41,017 nt of DNA from Neocallimastix lanati (nom. inval.). Taxonomy: Eukaryota; Neocallimastigomycota; Neocallimastigomycetes; Neocallimastigales; Neocallimastigaceae. The notes below the pieces were generated by a model. That model ran no database searches. It was not told the origin of the DNA and worked only from the letters and a program-made list of their open reading frames with translations. The position numbers and the translations under genes were made by a program. How positions within the stretch are numbered: position 1 is the stretch's first letter; each line of letters begins with the position of its first letter. Positions 20,440 through 34,755 of this stretch are shown in pieces. Location: contig JACVTC010000346.1 in the NCBI GenBank assembly GCA_016946835.1, positions 1 through 41,017 on the forward strand, read 5' to 3'.

Positions 20440-21301
20440 TGTAATAATTCTATTAAGAACTAACTCAAAATAGAATTATTAACTACAACTTAACGACTAA
20501 TTCATTAAGTTGAGAAAATAAAATAAAATAAATTTTTTTTTTACCTTTAATGTAGAGTTTATTATAAAATTAATTATAATAATAACACAAAATGTAAGAG
20601 AAGAATTGTTTGTATAAATTGATCTTAAAAATATGTTTTTGAATAAAATATTTTTATTAATTTATTAAAGTTAAAAATATAAAAATGTTACTATTATAAC
20701 TATGTTTTTTATAATAATAACTCTTGATTTCTCAAAGAGAACTCAAGAGCCTTATTTATATTTTTTTATGAAAATAAGGTTAAATAAGAAAGGGTTTTCT
20801 AATCTTAACAAATCTCTTATCTAGGAAAAGATTAGATAGAAAAACCTAGATAAGTTTTCGATCGATATTCTATCCATATCGATCATCGCATTAATTAAGT
20901 AAAACCGATTACTTCTAAAAAGTAATTGGAAAAAATCTTAATTAACCGATTTTCCAATCTAATGATCGAAAATAAAAGAATAAAATAATAAAAGATATTT
21001 CAATCATATAATTTATCCTTATATTAAAAATATAAAATTAAATAGTTAATAAAATACAGAATACATTATAAAATACAGAATAAAATACAATACAAAATAC
21101 ATTAGTTACAGTAGAGAATTTAATCATATTGTAAATATATTATTTAAAATTAATTAAATAAATTTTGTTAAATTAATGAATATTTAAAATTAAATTAAAT
21201 AAATTTAATAAATATTATATGTAATTAAATAAAGTTATAGTTATAATAACTTAACTAAGAAAATATAATTATTTGTTAGCAAATAATTATAGATTCTTAC
21301 A
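20440..21301 (-). repeat. Solo LTR B' (TGTAA family), inverted copy of B
   Basis: 862 bp. Its reverse complement is nearly identical to 25877-26177 joined to 32133-32707, differing by one extra copy of an attctgtattttataatgt unit in B and a few substitutions. It carries the empty site for Element 3 near 21022-21040. The left flank is atttg and the right ttttg; once I, J and K are removed, the right side reads atttg as well if the LTR ends one base earlier. Confidence 0.85.
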
Positions 21302-21304
21302 TTT

Positions 21305-21838
21305 TGATACAGTACCACACTAAAAACATTGTTAGGAATAGTTTTAGAAATTAGTTAAAGTAATAAATTAAAAATTAATAATGATTGGTAGATAATTAAA
21401 TAAGACTAAATAGTTAGATACATATTTTGATAATTCATTAATAATTAAACGAGGAGTTCTTTGTTATAATATAGGAAATATATAATAAAGATACTTCAAA
21501 ATAACAGGTTTATTAGTAGAAAATATAATAGTTTATAGAGTAATAAATATTAATTATTAAGTGTATAATTAGATAGCCAGTGAGAAAGATAACAATAAAT
21601 ATATAACTTGTATTTTTATATTTTTGTAAACATTGAGAATAATGTAATAAAAATAAATAAAGAAATAAGAATAAATAAATAAAGACAAATCTTTACATTT
21701 AAATTATATATTTATATTTATACATTATGCGTTATTATTTTTATTAGAATATATTATTTTTTTAATAATTCCCTTCTGACAACGTCCAAACAAATAAAAT
21801 TATTTAGATACATCTTTAAATATAAAAGATACGTATCA
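21305..21838 (+). repeat. Solo LTR I (TGATAC family)
   Basis: 534 bp, begins TGATACAGTACC and ends ACGTATCA. The 4-bp duplication attt (21301-21304 and 21839-21842) overlaps the last base of B'. Confidence 0.78.
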
Positions 21839-21842
21839 ATTT

Positions 21843-22763
21843 TGTTAAGGAATGAACAAATAATGTTAATTTTATTATTTTTCATAAAAATAACTTAACC
21901 ACTAAAATTAAATTATTTATTTCCTTACTTGGGGAACTTTCTTATGTTCTATTACTGCCAAATTATTACTAATATTAAATTTATTATTATTAATATAAAT
22001 TCTTTATCAATATCAATACTTTATTATTAAAATTAATACTATATTATTAATATCAATATTATTATCAATATCTAGTTTTATTAATATGATTTATTCTATC
22101 AATATTTTATTATTAAAGAAAATTTTATTTTACAAATATTACTAATACAGATTATTTATTATTAATAAAAATTAATATAATTAATAATGATTTAAAAATA
22201 TTTTACTTAAATCCATGATCCTTGTCATTAAAATTAGTAATACTTCCTTCCAAAATACACCCTATTTATAATAAGATTAATAATAGATAATAATCTAAAA
22301 TACTTTTATTTAAAAATAGTATAAAATTAAATAATACTCTATTACTAATAGTTCTGTAAAAGTAATAAAATTATTTTTAAAATATATTATTACTACAATT
22401 AATAATAAATAGTTTAGAATTTAATAATATATAATAATTATTTATTATAATAGAATAGATTATGAATTTATAATTTAAATACAATTCAAACATGAAACTC
22501 TAAGATATTCTAAAGAAATGGCTTGACCATTTCTAACGATAAAAAAAAATATAAATAGATGAGAAAATTGTATTTGAGAAAAATAATCTTGAAAAATATA
22601 ATCTTATTGAAGAAATAAAATTATTTTTAGTTTTTAATTGAATAATTTTTATTAGATAAATAAATAAAATATTTTAAAAAAAGATATATTTTAATTTTTA
22701 ATTTTTTTTATTATTTTAGTGTTTATTTCTATATTTATTATTATTCTGTCCCGAACCTCAACA
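21843..22763 (+). repeat. Candidate solo LTR J
   Basis: Begins TGTTAAGG and ends CCTCAACA, which are near inverted repeats. About 921 bp, AT-rich, with a TATA-like tataaata near 22550. No exact target duplication was found, so the boundaries are tentative. No ORF is seen. Confidence 0.5.
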
Positions 22764-22769
22764 TTTGAC

Positions 22770-23464
22770 TGTAAGTGCTGACTAATTAATTAGTCACACT
22801 TTATCAAATAATATAAATATTATATTTTTTTTTATTATTAATTAAGATTTGAATAATTTTACAATAAAATTAACACTTAATATTATTTAATATACTATAA
22901 TTTTAATAATTGTTATTAAATAATAAAATAAAAATAATTATTAATTGATAAAATTAATTTTTTAACTAATTAATAATTAATTATTATGAAATATAAACAA
23001 TATCTTTAATTAATAACCAATTTCTATTTAATATAAATAATTAATCATTTGATTTATCATTAACAATAATACGTGATTAATTATATTAAAACATTTAATA
23101 TTAATATAATTAATATTAAATTAATATAAAATTAATTAATAATTATAAACTTAAAACATCATAATAAATAATTTCATAAAATATTGGTTAATTGCCAATA
23201 TTAAATAATATTAAATTATATTAAATAATAAATAATTAATTTATTTTATCTTTCAGGTTTTTTCTCATAATCTTTTTCCTGAAAGAATAACTTTTAAGAT
23301 TATGAACAAAAAAATTATAAATAACCTTGATTTTTCTATAAAATAAAAATCAAGAGTTATTATTTAGAAAATAATATATAATAAAATTTCTTAATAAACT
23401 CGAAATATTTTTAACAATTATTGTTATTTTTATAAAAGTTAAGTATTAATTTTGTGTTATTACA
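22770..23464 (+). repeat. Solo LTR K (diverged TGTAA family)
   Basis: 695 bp, begins TGTAAGTG and ends GTTATTACA, with a perfect 5-bp duplication ttgac (22765-22769 and 23465-23469). The internal part near 23320-23360 (aatcaagagttattattt) resembles B. It sits 6 bp after the end of J. Confidence 0.8.
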
Positions 23465-23660
23465 TTGACAAACGATTCAATTATCTTAATTTGAAGTTAT
23501 TACTTCAAAAGTGATAATAGATGTATCAAGTTTGATTTAATATAAAATTTAATATAAATGAATTTGTTTTATTATTATTAATAATTAAGTTATTATTATT
23601 CTAGCTTAACACTGAATTGTTATTAATTTTTCAAAATTATACATTTCTTTTGTGTTTAGT

Positions 23661-23750
23661 ATTAATTTTTATTATTATTTATTAATTTTTATTATTATTT
23701 ATTATTTTTTTATTATTATTTATTAATTTTTATTATTATTTATTAATATA
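23661..23750. repeat. 20-bp tandem repeat
   Basis: About four to five imperfect copies of attaatttttattattattt. Confidence 0.75.
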
Positions 23751-25089
23751 ATATTTGGTTATTAGTTTTTTTTTTATTACATTCCTAATAACAACGAAAA
23801 ATTAATTTTATAAAATATTTACAAGTATTTATATTTTTACAATAATTTAAAGTATTTACAATTTTTAATAATAAAACAATTAAGAATAATTATATTTATA
23901 AAAATAAACAATAAAATAAACAAATAAACAATTAATATAAGAATTATTATAAACAAAGAATTCAAAATAATAAAAAAAAAGAGAAAATTGTTTACGAACT
24001 ATTTACTTTTAATTAAAAAGAGAAATTAATTAACATTAGTATTTTATTATTTTAAAAATTAAAATAGAATTAAAGTATAATTTCGAGTTTTAGAATTTAA
24101 TTAAAATAAATTTTTTTTTTTTATTATGATTTTAATTTAAAATTTTAATTTATTAGCTTGTTGCTGAATAGGTTAGATATTATTCAAGCTTTTATAATAA
24201 TTTTATGTTTAAGAATTCCAATCTGTATCATTTTTTGGTAAAGAATGAATTAATAACCTTTATTTTATCTTAACAGGATTTTCTCTTTTGTTAATTTTCT
24301 TGCGTATTTCTAGCTGTATTGTATCAAATATGTTATGGTTCGGGTTTTATTAGAAATTTTATTATTTATTTTGAATATTTTTCTGTCCACATTTTAATTA
24401 TTGAAAAACTTCACTTATTTATACTTTTTGAAAAAAATAAATATGTAAAGCCTTTCTACATTTTATTATCATATTTTAAAAAAAAAATAATTTACTATTA
24501 CTAATTACTTCAAATTTTATATTAATTTAAATTAACTAATTCATAAGTATTTTTATTTTAATAAATTTTGTTTATATAATTTTATATTATTTTTCATATA
24601 TTCAAACAAAATTATTTAATATATACAAAAAGAAACAAACAAAATTTAAAAAGATTTTACAGAAAAATAAAGTTATTTTAATCAAGAATGTTAATATAAT
24701 ATTCTTATATTTTATATAAAATAAATTTAAAAACTATAATATATTTAATATTGATTATTAATCAATTAAGATTTGATTTTATTTGTAAGGAATAAAAATA
24801 TTAAATAATCAATTTAAAAATAAAATAAAATTCTAAAAAGAATACAATTTTAATATTGATACAATATAATAATAATATAATAATATATTTGAATAAAAAT
24901 AAAATATTAATATTGATAATAAACACTTTAATAAAATAATAAAATTTAAGGTTAAATTATAGATATTGATATTAATAATAAAAATATAGAATTATTGATA
25001 ATATTTTAGAAACTTTTAATAAAAATATGGAAAAAAAAATTATATTTATAAAATATTTTAGTATAGAAAATATAGTAAAGTAATATTAA

Positions 25090-25163
25090 GTAAAGAATAA
25101 TATAATGGATTCTAAAGTAAGTTGAAATTCTAATTAATAATCCATTATATGTTCGTTCTTTAC
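25090..25163. repeat. Imperfect inverted repeat next to the caaat array
   Basis: gtaaagaa...atataatggatt (25090-25111) is mirrored by aatccattatat...ttctttac (25139-25163), ending directly at caaat. The outer ends resemble those of LTR C, so this may be an internally deleted LTR of that family. Confidence 0.45.
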
Positions 25164-25168
25164 CAAAT

Positions 25169-25871
25169 TGTAAGAAATAATAATTATTTATTAATAAATA
25201 ATTACTATTTCTTAGTCTTTATAATTATTGATAATAATTATAAATTTATTTAAATTATAATTAATTCATACATTGTAATATTATTATCAAATTTATTAAA
25301 AATATAATTATTCATACACTAAAATAATATTAAAAATTTATTTAAATAATTATTATATATACTTTTATTAATATTATTAATTTTATTTAGTTATTCATTT
25401 AATTATTAAGTTAATGTAAACATTAGTTTTATTTATTTTGTACATTGTACATTTAAAAGAACAATTAATAAGTTTCTGTATTTTTTAAAGATAGTTTTAT
25501 GTTAATATGTTTAGATTAGATTTTAAAAATAATATTTAGAAAAATAGAATAATTTAGATCATTCCGGTTATTATTTATTTTTGATGATCTAAATTAAAAT
25601 TTAGAAAATCGATATATTAAGGTTTTATCCAAATATAAAATAATATATTTGGTTTTACTTAATATATACGATGATCGATATGAATAGAATATCGATCAAA
25701 ACTTATCTAGTTTTTTCTTCTAATCTTTTTCTAGATAAGATAATTTTTAAGATTAGAAAAACTTTTTATTTAACCTTAATTCAATAAAAAAATATAAAAA
25801 GGGCTCTTGATTTAGTCATTAAGTTGAAGTTAATAATCATATTTAGTAATGAACTTAGTATGATTATTACA
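25169..25871 (+). repeat. Solo LTR A (TGTAA family)
   Basis: 703 bp, begins TGTAAGAAAT and ends GATTATTACA, flanked on both sides by caaat (25164-25168 and 25872-25876). The segment 25595-25760 is clearly homologous to B. Confidence 0.75.
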
Positions 25872-26177
25872 CAAATTGTAAGAATCTATAATTATTTGCT
25901 AACAAATAATTATATTTTCTTAGTTAAGTTATTATAACTATAACTTTATTTAATTACATATAATATTTATTAAATTTATTTAATTTAATTTTAAATATTC
26001 ATTAATTTAACAAAATTTATTTAATTAATTTTAAATAATATATTCACAATATGTTAAATTCCCTACTGTAACTAATATATTTTGTATTGTATTTTATTCT
26101 GTATTTTATAATGTATTCTGTATTTTATAATGTATTCTGTATTTTATTAACTATTTAATTTTATATTTTTAATATAA

Positions 26178-26786
26178 TGTAACGAATATTGGAATATCCG
26201 TGTTTTAAAGAGTGTAACACAATAGGTAAGCACTTTTTGATTAATAAGTAATTTGGTTTTTTAAAATATAGTTTTATTAATTAAGAGATTTAAAAATATT
26301 AATTATAAAGATTAATTATTGTAATATTTCGAATTACTTATTAATTAATTCAATAATTAATAAAAACACAATTTTTTAAAATATTTTTTTTTTTGGCTGC
26401 GAAATTCACTCCTATTTATAGTTTTTCAAAATTTAAATCCATAAAAATTTAAAACCATAAAATCATTAAAAAGTTTCATAAAAATTGATTATTTTCGGTT
26501 AAAAAGAATCTAAAAGAAATAATGATAAAAGATAAATTAAAATAGAATTTCTATCTGATTTGTTTCTATTAATTTCTAAGAATTTCTTTTGTTAATTTTT
26601 TACAGAAATTTATACAGAAACAAATACAGAAACAAATACAGAAATGAAGTATAAAAATTCTTTAAAATTTAAATGATATAAAATTTTAGTAAAGGTGTGA
26701 GTCGAACCCTAGTGGTTCAGACTGAGGTCATAGTGACTAACCACTATGCCAGCATTCTAATTTCTAGTTTTTTAAGATTCGTTACA
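26178..26786 (-). repeat. Element 3 3' LTR
   Basis: 609 bp with inverted ends TGTAACGAAT/ATTCGTTACA; matches 31519-32127. It contains tRNA-like A and B boxes (26741-26751 and 26699-26708, minus strand). Confidence 0.96.
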
Positions 26787-26798
26787 TGGTCCTCCTCT
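26787..26798 (-). promoter_or_regulatory. Polypurine tract of Element 3
   Basis: On the minus strand agaggaggacca abuts the 3' LTR. Confidence 0.75.
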
Positions 26799-27006
26799 AG
26801 GATTCGGATGCCAGACGAATCTTTTGCTTTAAATCTAAACTATTTCTAATTCTAACTTTTATAATAATAAACTATAACTAAAATACTTATAGGAGTGATA
26901 ATTTAATTAATACATTGAATAATAAAAATTACATGAATTTTAAGTTTTAAAAATAAAGTATAAAAATAAAACTATCTAGAATAAATGTTTTTGAATAATA
27001 TAAAAT

Positions 27007-27008
<2 letters not shown>

Positions 27009-27046
<38 letters not shown>
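27009..27046 (-). repeat. Poly(A) tract in the Element 3 3' UTR (sense strand)
   Basis: 38 T on the plus strand, which is poly(A) in the sense direction of Element 3, about 75 nt after the pol stop. Confidence 0.9.
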
Positions 27047-27052
<6 letters not shown>

Positions 27053-27120
27053 ATCATAAGTTAGAATGATTAATAGTACTTTGATGAAATAAAATTTATT
27101 TTTGATTAAATGATTTATAT

Positions 27121-30999
<3,879 letters not shown>

Positions 31000-31226
31000 T
31001 TATTATAATTATTGATTTTGATTGAATAATAAATATACAATATAATTAATTATTAGAAGAAGTAAATATTTAATTTCAATATAAATAATTTTAATTTCAA
31101 GGATGGTTATATGGATTATTGAAAATATTAATAATTTTAATATATAGTAAAATTCAAGGGTTCCGATTGAATTTATAAATTCATGCATGAATTTTGGTAG
31201 AAAAATTTATAGTCTTGGTAAGTGGT

Positions 31227-31478
31227 TTCAAAAATAGTAGAAAATGGGATTCCTTAACGGGGTTCCAAAAAGAGTAATAGAGAATGGGATTACTTAACGG
31301 GGTTCCAAAAAGAGTAGTAGAGAATGGGATTCCTTAACGGGGTTCCAAAAAAGAATAGTAGTAAATGGGATTCCTTAACGGTGTTCCAAAAATAGTAGTA
31401 GAAAATGGGATTCCTTAACGGGGTTCCAAAAATAGTAGTAGAAAATGGGATTCCTTAACGGGGTTCCAAAAAGAGTAA
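31227..31478 (-). repeat. Leader tandem repeat of Element 3
   Basis: About six copies of a unit of about 40 bp with the core ggattccttaacggggttcc (plus-strand reading) in the untranslated leader. It is unrelated in sequence to the Element 1 leader array but in the same position. Confidence 0.88.
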
Positions 31479-31508
31479 AAGTGCAAAGGTATTGTGCTTA
31501 GTTTAGTG

Positions 31509-31518
31509 GTGTTTTTAT
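31509..31518 (-). promoter_or_regulatory. Element 3 primer-binding site, probably self-primed
   Basis: On the minus strand the bases after the 5' LTR read ataaaaacac(cac). No TGG start is present. They are perfectly complementary (10 nt) to gtgtttttat at 31710-31701 in the LTR, 51 nt downstream of the TATA box at 31761-31754. Confidence 0.5.
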
Positions 31519-32127
31519 TGTAACGAATATTGGAATATCCGTGTTTTAAAGAGTGTAACACAATAGGTAAGCACTTTTTGATTAATAAGTAATTTGGTTT
31601 TTTAAAATATAGTTTTATTAATTAAGAGATTTAAAAATATTAATTATAAAGATTAATTATTGTAATATTTCGAATTACTTATTAATTAATTCAATAATTA
31701 ATAAAAACACAATTTTTTAAAATATTTTTTTTTTTGGCTGCGAAATTCACTCCTATTTATAGTTTTTCAAAATTTAAATCCATAAAAATTTAAAACCATA
31801 AAATCATTAAAAAGTTTCATAAAAATTGATTATTTTCGGTTAAAAAGAATCTAAAAGAAATAATGATAAAAGATAAATTAAAATAGAATTTCTATCTGAT
31901 TTGTTTCTATTAATCTCTAAGAATTTCTTTTGTTAATTTTTTACAGAAATTTATACAGAAACAAATACAGAAACAAATACAGAAATGAAGTATAAAAATT
32001 CTTTAAAATTTAAATGATATAAAATTTTAGTAAAGGTGTGAGTCGAACCCTAGTGGTTCAGACTGAGGTCATAGTGACTAACCACTATGCCAGCATTCTA
32101 ATTTCTAGTTTTTTAAGATTCGTTACA
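31519..32127 (-). repeat. Element 3 5' LTR
   Basis: 609 bp, matching 26178-26786. The TATA box is tataaata on the minus strand (31761-31754). Confidence 0.96.
32040..32092 (-). other. tRNA-like A and B boxes inside the Element 3 LTR
   Basis: On the minus strand tggcatagtgg (32092-32082) fits the Pol III A box, and ggttcgactc (32049-32040) fits 10 of 11 B-box positions, with tRNA-like spacing (43 nt start to start). The T stem and acceptor no longer pair, so this is not a tRNA gene. The same block is in the 3' LTR (26699-26751). Confidence 0.6.
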
Positions 32128-32712
32128 TATAAGGATAAATTATATGGTCGAAATATCTTTTATTATTTTATTCTTTTATTTTCGATCATTAGATTGGAAA
32201 ATCGGTTAATTAAGATTTTTTCCAATTACTTTTTAGAAGTAATCGGTTTTACTTAATTAATGCGATGATCGATATGGATAGAATATCGATCGAAAACTTA
32301 TCTAGGTTTTTCTATCTAATCTTTTCCTAGATAAGAGATTTGTTAAGATTAGAAAACCCTTTCTTATTTAACCTTATTTTCATAAAAAATATAAATAAGG
32401 CTCTTGAGTTCTCTTTGAGAAATCAAGAGTTATTATTATAAAAAACATAGTTATAATAGTAACAATTTTATATTTTTAACTTTAATAAATTAATAAAAAT
32501 ATTTTATTCAAAAACATATTTTTAAAATCAATTTATACAAACAATTCTTCTCTTACTTTTTGTGTTATTATTATAATTAATTTTATAATAAACTCTACTC
32601 TAAAGGTAAAAAAATTTATTTTATTTTATTTTCTCAACTTAATGAATTAGTCGTTAAGTTGTAGTTAATAATTCTATTTTGAGTTAGTTCTTAATAGAAT
32701 TATTACACAAAT

Positions 32713-33556
32713 TGTAAAGAATTAATTAATAATATATAATTATATTAATAATTAATTCTTTCTACAATTAATAATAAAAAATATTATTAATTGAGATAAA
32801 ATTAAAAAATATAATATAAAAATTGAAAACGAAAATTTAAAAACTTAGAGTTTATTATAAGATTATAATAAACAACACTAAAAGTAGGTTAAAAGTATTT
32901 TAGAAATTATTTTATTATAAAAATTTTTTATTAAAAGTAATTTTAAAATATTTGTGTTAATTATTATAATTTCTTATAATAATAACTCTTGATTATTTTT
33001 AGAAGAATCAAGAGTCCTATTTATATTAATTTGATTTCTAATCTTGGAAAATTATTTCTATCTAGAAAAAGATTAGAAGAAAAAACTAGATAGATCTCGA
33101 TTGGTGTTTAATTACATCAATCTTTAGTTAATAAGAAAACCCGAATAAGGGAGAAAACTTATTAACTAATTATATATTAATTTTATTAATATTTAATCAC
33201 AAGTATAATTAAATACTTAATTCTTTTAATTATCTTAATTAAAAGTCCAAGAAATAATATAATTTAATTATTTCTTGATTAAATAACATTATCATTTTAA
33301 TACAATTTAATTTTTCTTAATTAAATAGAATTTATCATTATTTTAATACAATAATACATTATTATAATTTAATATATTAATTATTGATAATTTAATTTAA
33401 TGTAAATAAATTTTAAAACAATAACATTAATTAATAATTACTATGTGACATAGTTAATAAAATTATTCATAAAATTTTATAAAATAATAAACTTTAAATA
33501 TTAATTTTTTAATAAAGAATAATAATTATTTTGAAAAATAATTATAATTCTTTACA
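32713..33556 (-). repeat. Solo LTR C (TGTAA family, opposite orientation to B)
   Basis: 844 bp, begins TGTAAAGAATT and ends AATTCTTTACA, flanked by caaat at 32708-32712 and 33557-33561. The shared internal block (33000-33110) runs opposite to that of B, so C is inverted relative to B. Confidence 0.75.
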
Positions 33557-33562
33557 CAAATA

Positions 33563-34008
33563 TGATACGATATTTTTATTAAACATCAATATCAATATTT
33601 ATTTTATTTTATTTGGACGATAACAGTAGGGAATAATTGACTAAATAATATATTCTAATATTATATAGAATAATACACACAATAATAATATTCACACTTT
33701 AATATTTAGTTTATTTAGTTTATTTATTTATTATCATTCATCAGTAAAAATACATCATCAATATAAATAATTGTTAATTAGTTAAAATATAATTAAATCA
33801 TTCAATAAAATATAATTAATTACTAAAATCTCTCATATTATTAATGTAAACTAAATATAAAACTACACTAAACTATACTAATAAACATGTTTATAGGTTA
33901 AATTAATAAACTAAATTAATATTAATAAAAGAACCATTCCTTAAACTATTATTATTTACTAACTATATATATTATTACTAAATTATTATTAACCAATAAG
34001 ATTTCAGT
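33563..34008 (-). repeat. LTR family D, inverted copy cut by Element 4
   Basis: Near-identical reverse complement of 1-42 joined to 7227-7601, with the uninterrupted target cattc at 33935-33939. It continues beyond Element 4, outside the window. Confidence 0.88.
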
Positions 34009-34721
34009 TGTTGAAATTATAACTGAATTGAAATCTCAATTTCAGTTATTTACATTTCAATAATTAAAAATATTATTTATTTAATTATAAATAATATATA
34101 TATTTAAATAATTAATAATTAATATAAATTCTTGTTTAATATTTAAAGGGTTATCTTAGGCCTAATAATTCTGAGAATATTAATAAATAAGGTTTATATT
34201 AATAATTAATTTCAATGATACATTTGACGTCACGTGTATTTTATTTATATTATGTTTTTATATATGTTTACAACATATCTATATTAAATTCAATTATTCA
34301 AATTAATTATATAATTAAATTTATCCTTATATTTTATTATTATTTATATTACTATATTATTACTATCTTATAATTAAATATTATTAATTATGTAACTTAC
34401 AAAGTATAAAAGAAAGATGTAAAAATCTATCTTTTATGTTCTTTGTAAGGTTATTGTAAAATTACCTTAATAGTAATATATTATAGATATTTTATTATTA
34501 AATAAAATCAATAAATTTAAAATCAAATTAATTTGATAATTCTAATTATCAAAGTTTATTATAAATAAATTTTCATTAAACTAAACATTTAAATATTTAT
34601 TATTATTATTATATATCTATATAGTATATTACTATATAGTCATATCGACTTAGTGAATATTTTTATTAAAACATATTATTTTATTTAAATTTAAATTATA
34701 AATTATATCAAAATCTTAACA
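34009..34721 (+). repeat. Element 4 5' LTR
   Basis: 713 bp, begins TGTTGAAATT and ends ATCTTAACA. Same family as solo LTR F (8686-9847). A 9-bp-arm hairpin (ataactgaa/ttcagttat) lies close to its 5' end. Confidence 0.96.
34405..34412 (+). promoter_or_regulatory. TATA box of Element 4
   Basis: tataaaag lies 40 bp upstream of gtaaggttat (34445-34454), the segment complementary to the primer site and so the predicted RNA start. Confidence 0.6.
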
Positions 34722-34731
34722 ATAACCTTAC
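34722..34731 (+). promoter_or_regulatory. Element 4 primer-binding site, probably self-primed
   Basis: ataaccttac directly follows the 5' LTR and is perfectly complementary to gtaaggttat in both LTRs (34445-34454, 40755-40764). There is no tRNA-type TGG. Confidence 0.65.
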
Positions 34732-34755
34732 CCTAGTTTTAGTTGCTACCTTGAT

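Larger units (their letters stand above)
23470..25163. other. AT-rich region without recognisable gene
   Basis: No ORF with recognisable content, no RNA gene and no clear LTR pair. It holds a 20-bp tandem repeat (23661-23750), an LTR-like end TATCTTAACA near 24266-24275, and an imperfect inverted repeat at its right edge (25090-25163). Probably decayed repeats; diverged host sequence cannot be excluded. Confidence 0.6.

Noticed and set aside
22733-22763. Terminator or RNA gene near the GC-richer end of J
   Set aside because: Only a short GC-rich patch at an LTR-like terminus, with no structure supporting an RNA gene.
24319-24504. ORF of 61 aa with hydrophobic stretch
   Set aside because: No supporting motif; composition is typical of chance ORFs in AT-rich DNA.
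32038-32256. ORF of 72 aa
   Set aside because: Spans the Element 3 LTR edge and LTR B; a chance reading across an insertion boundary.
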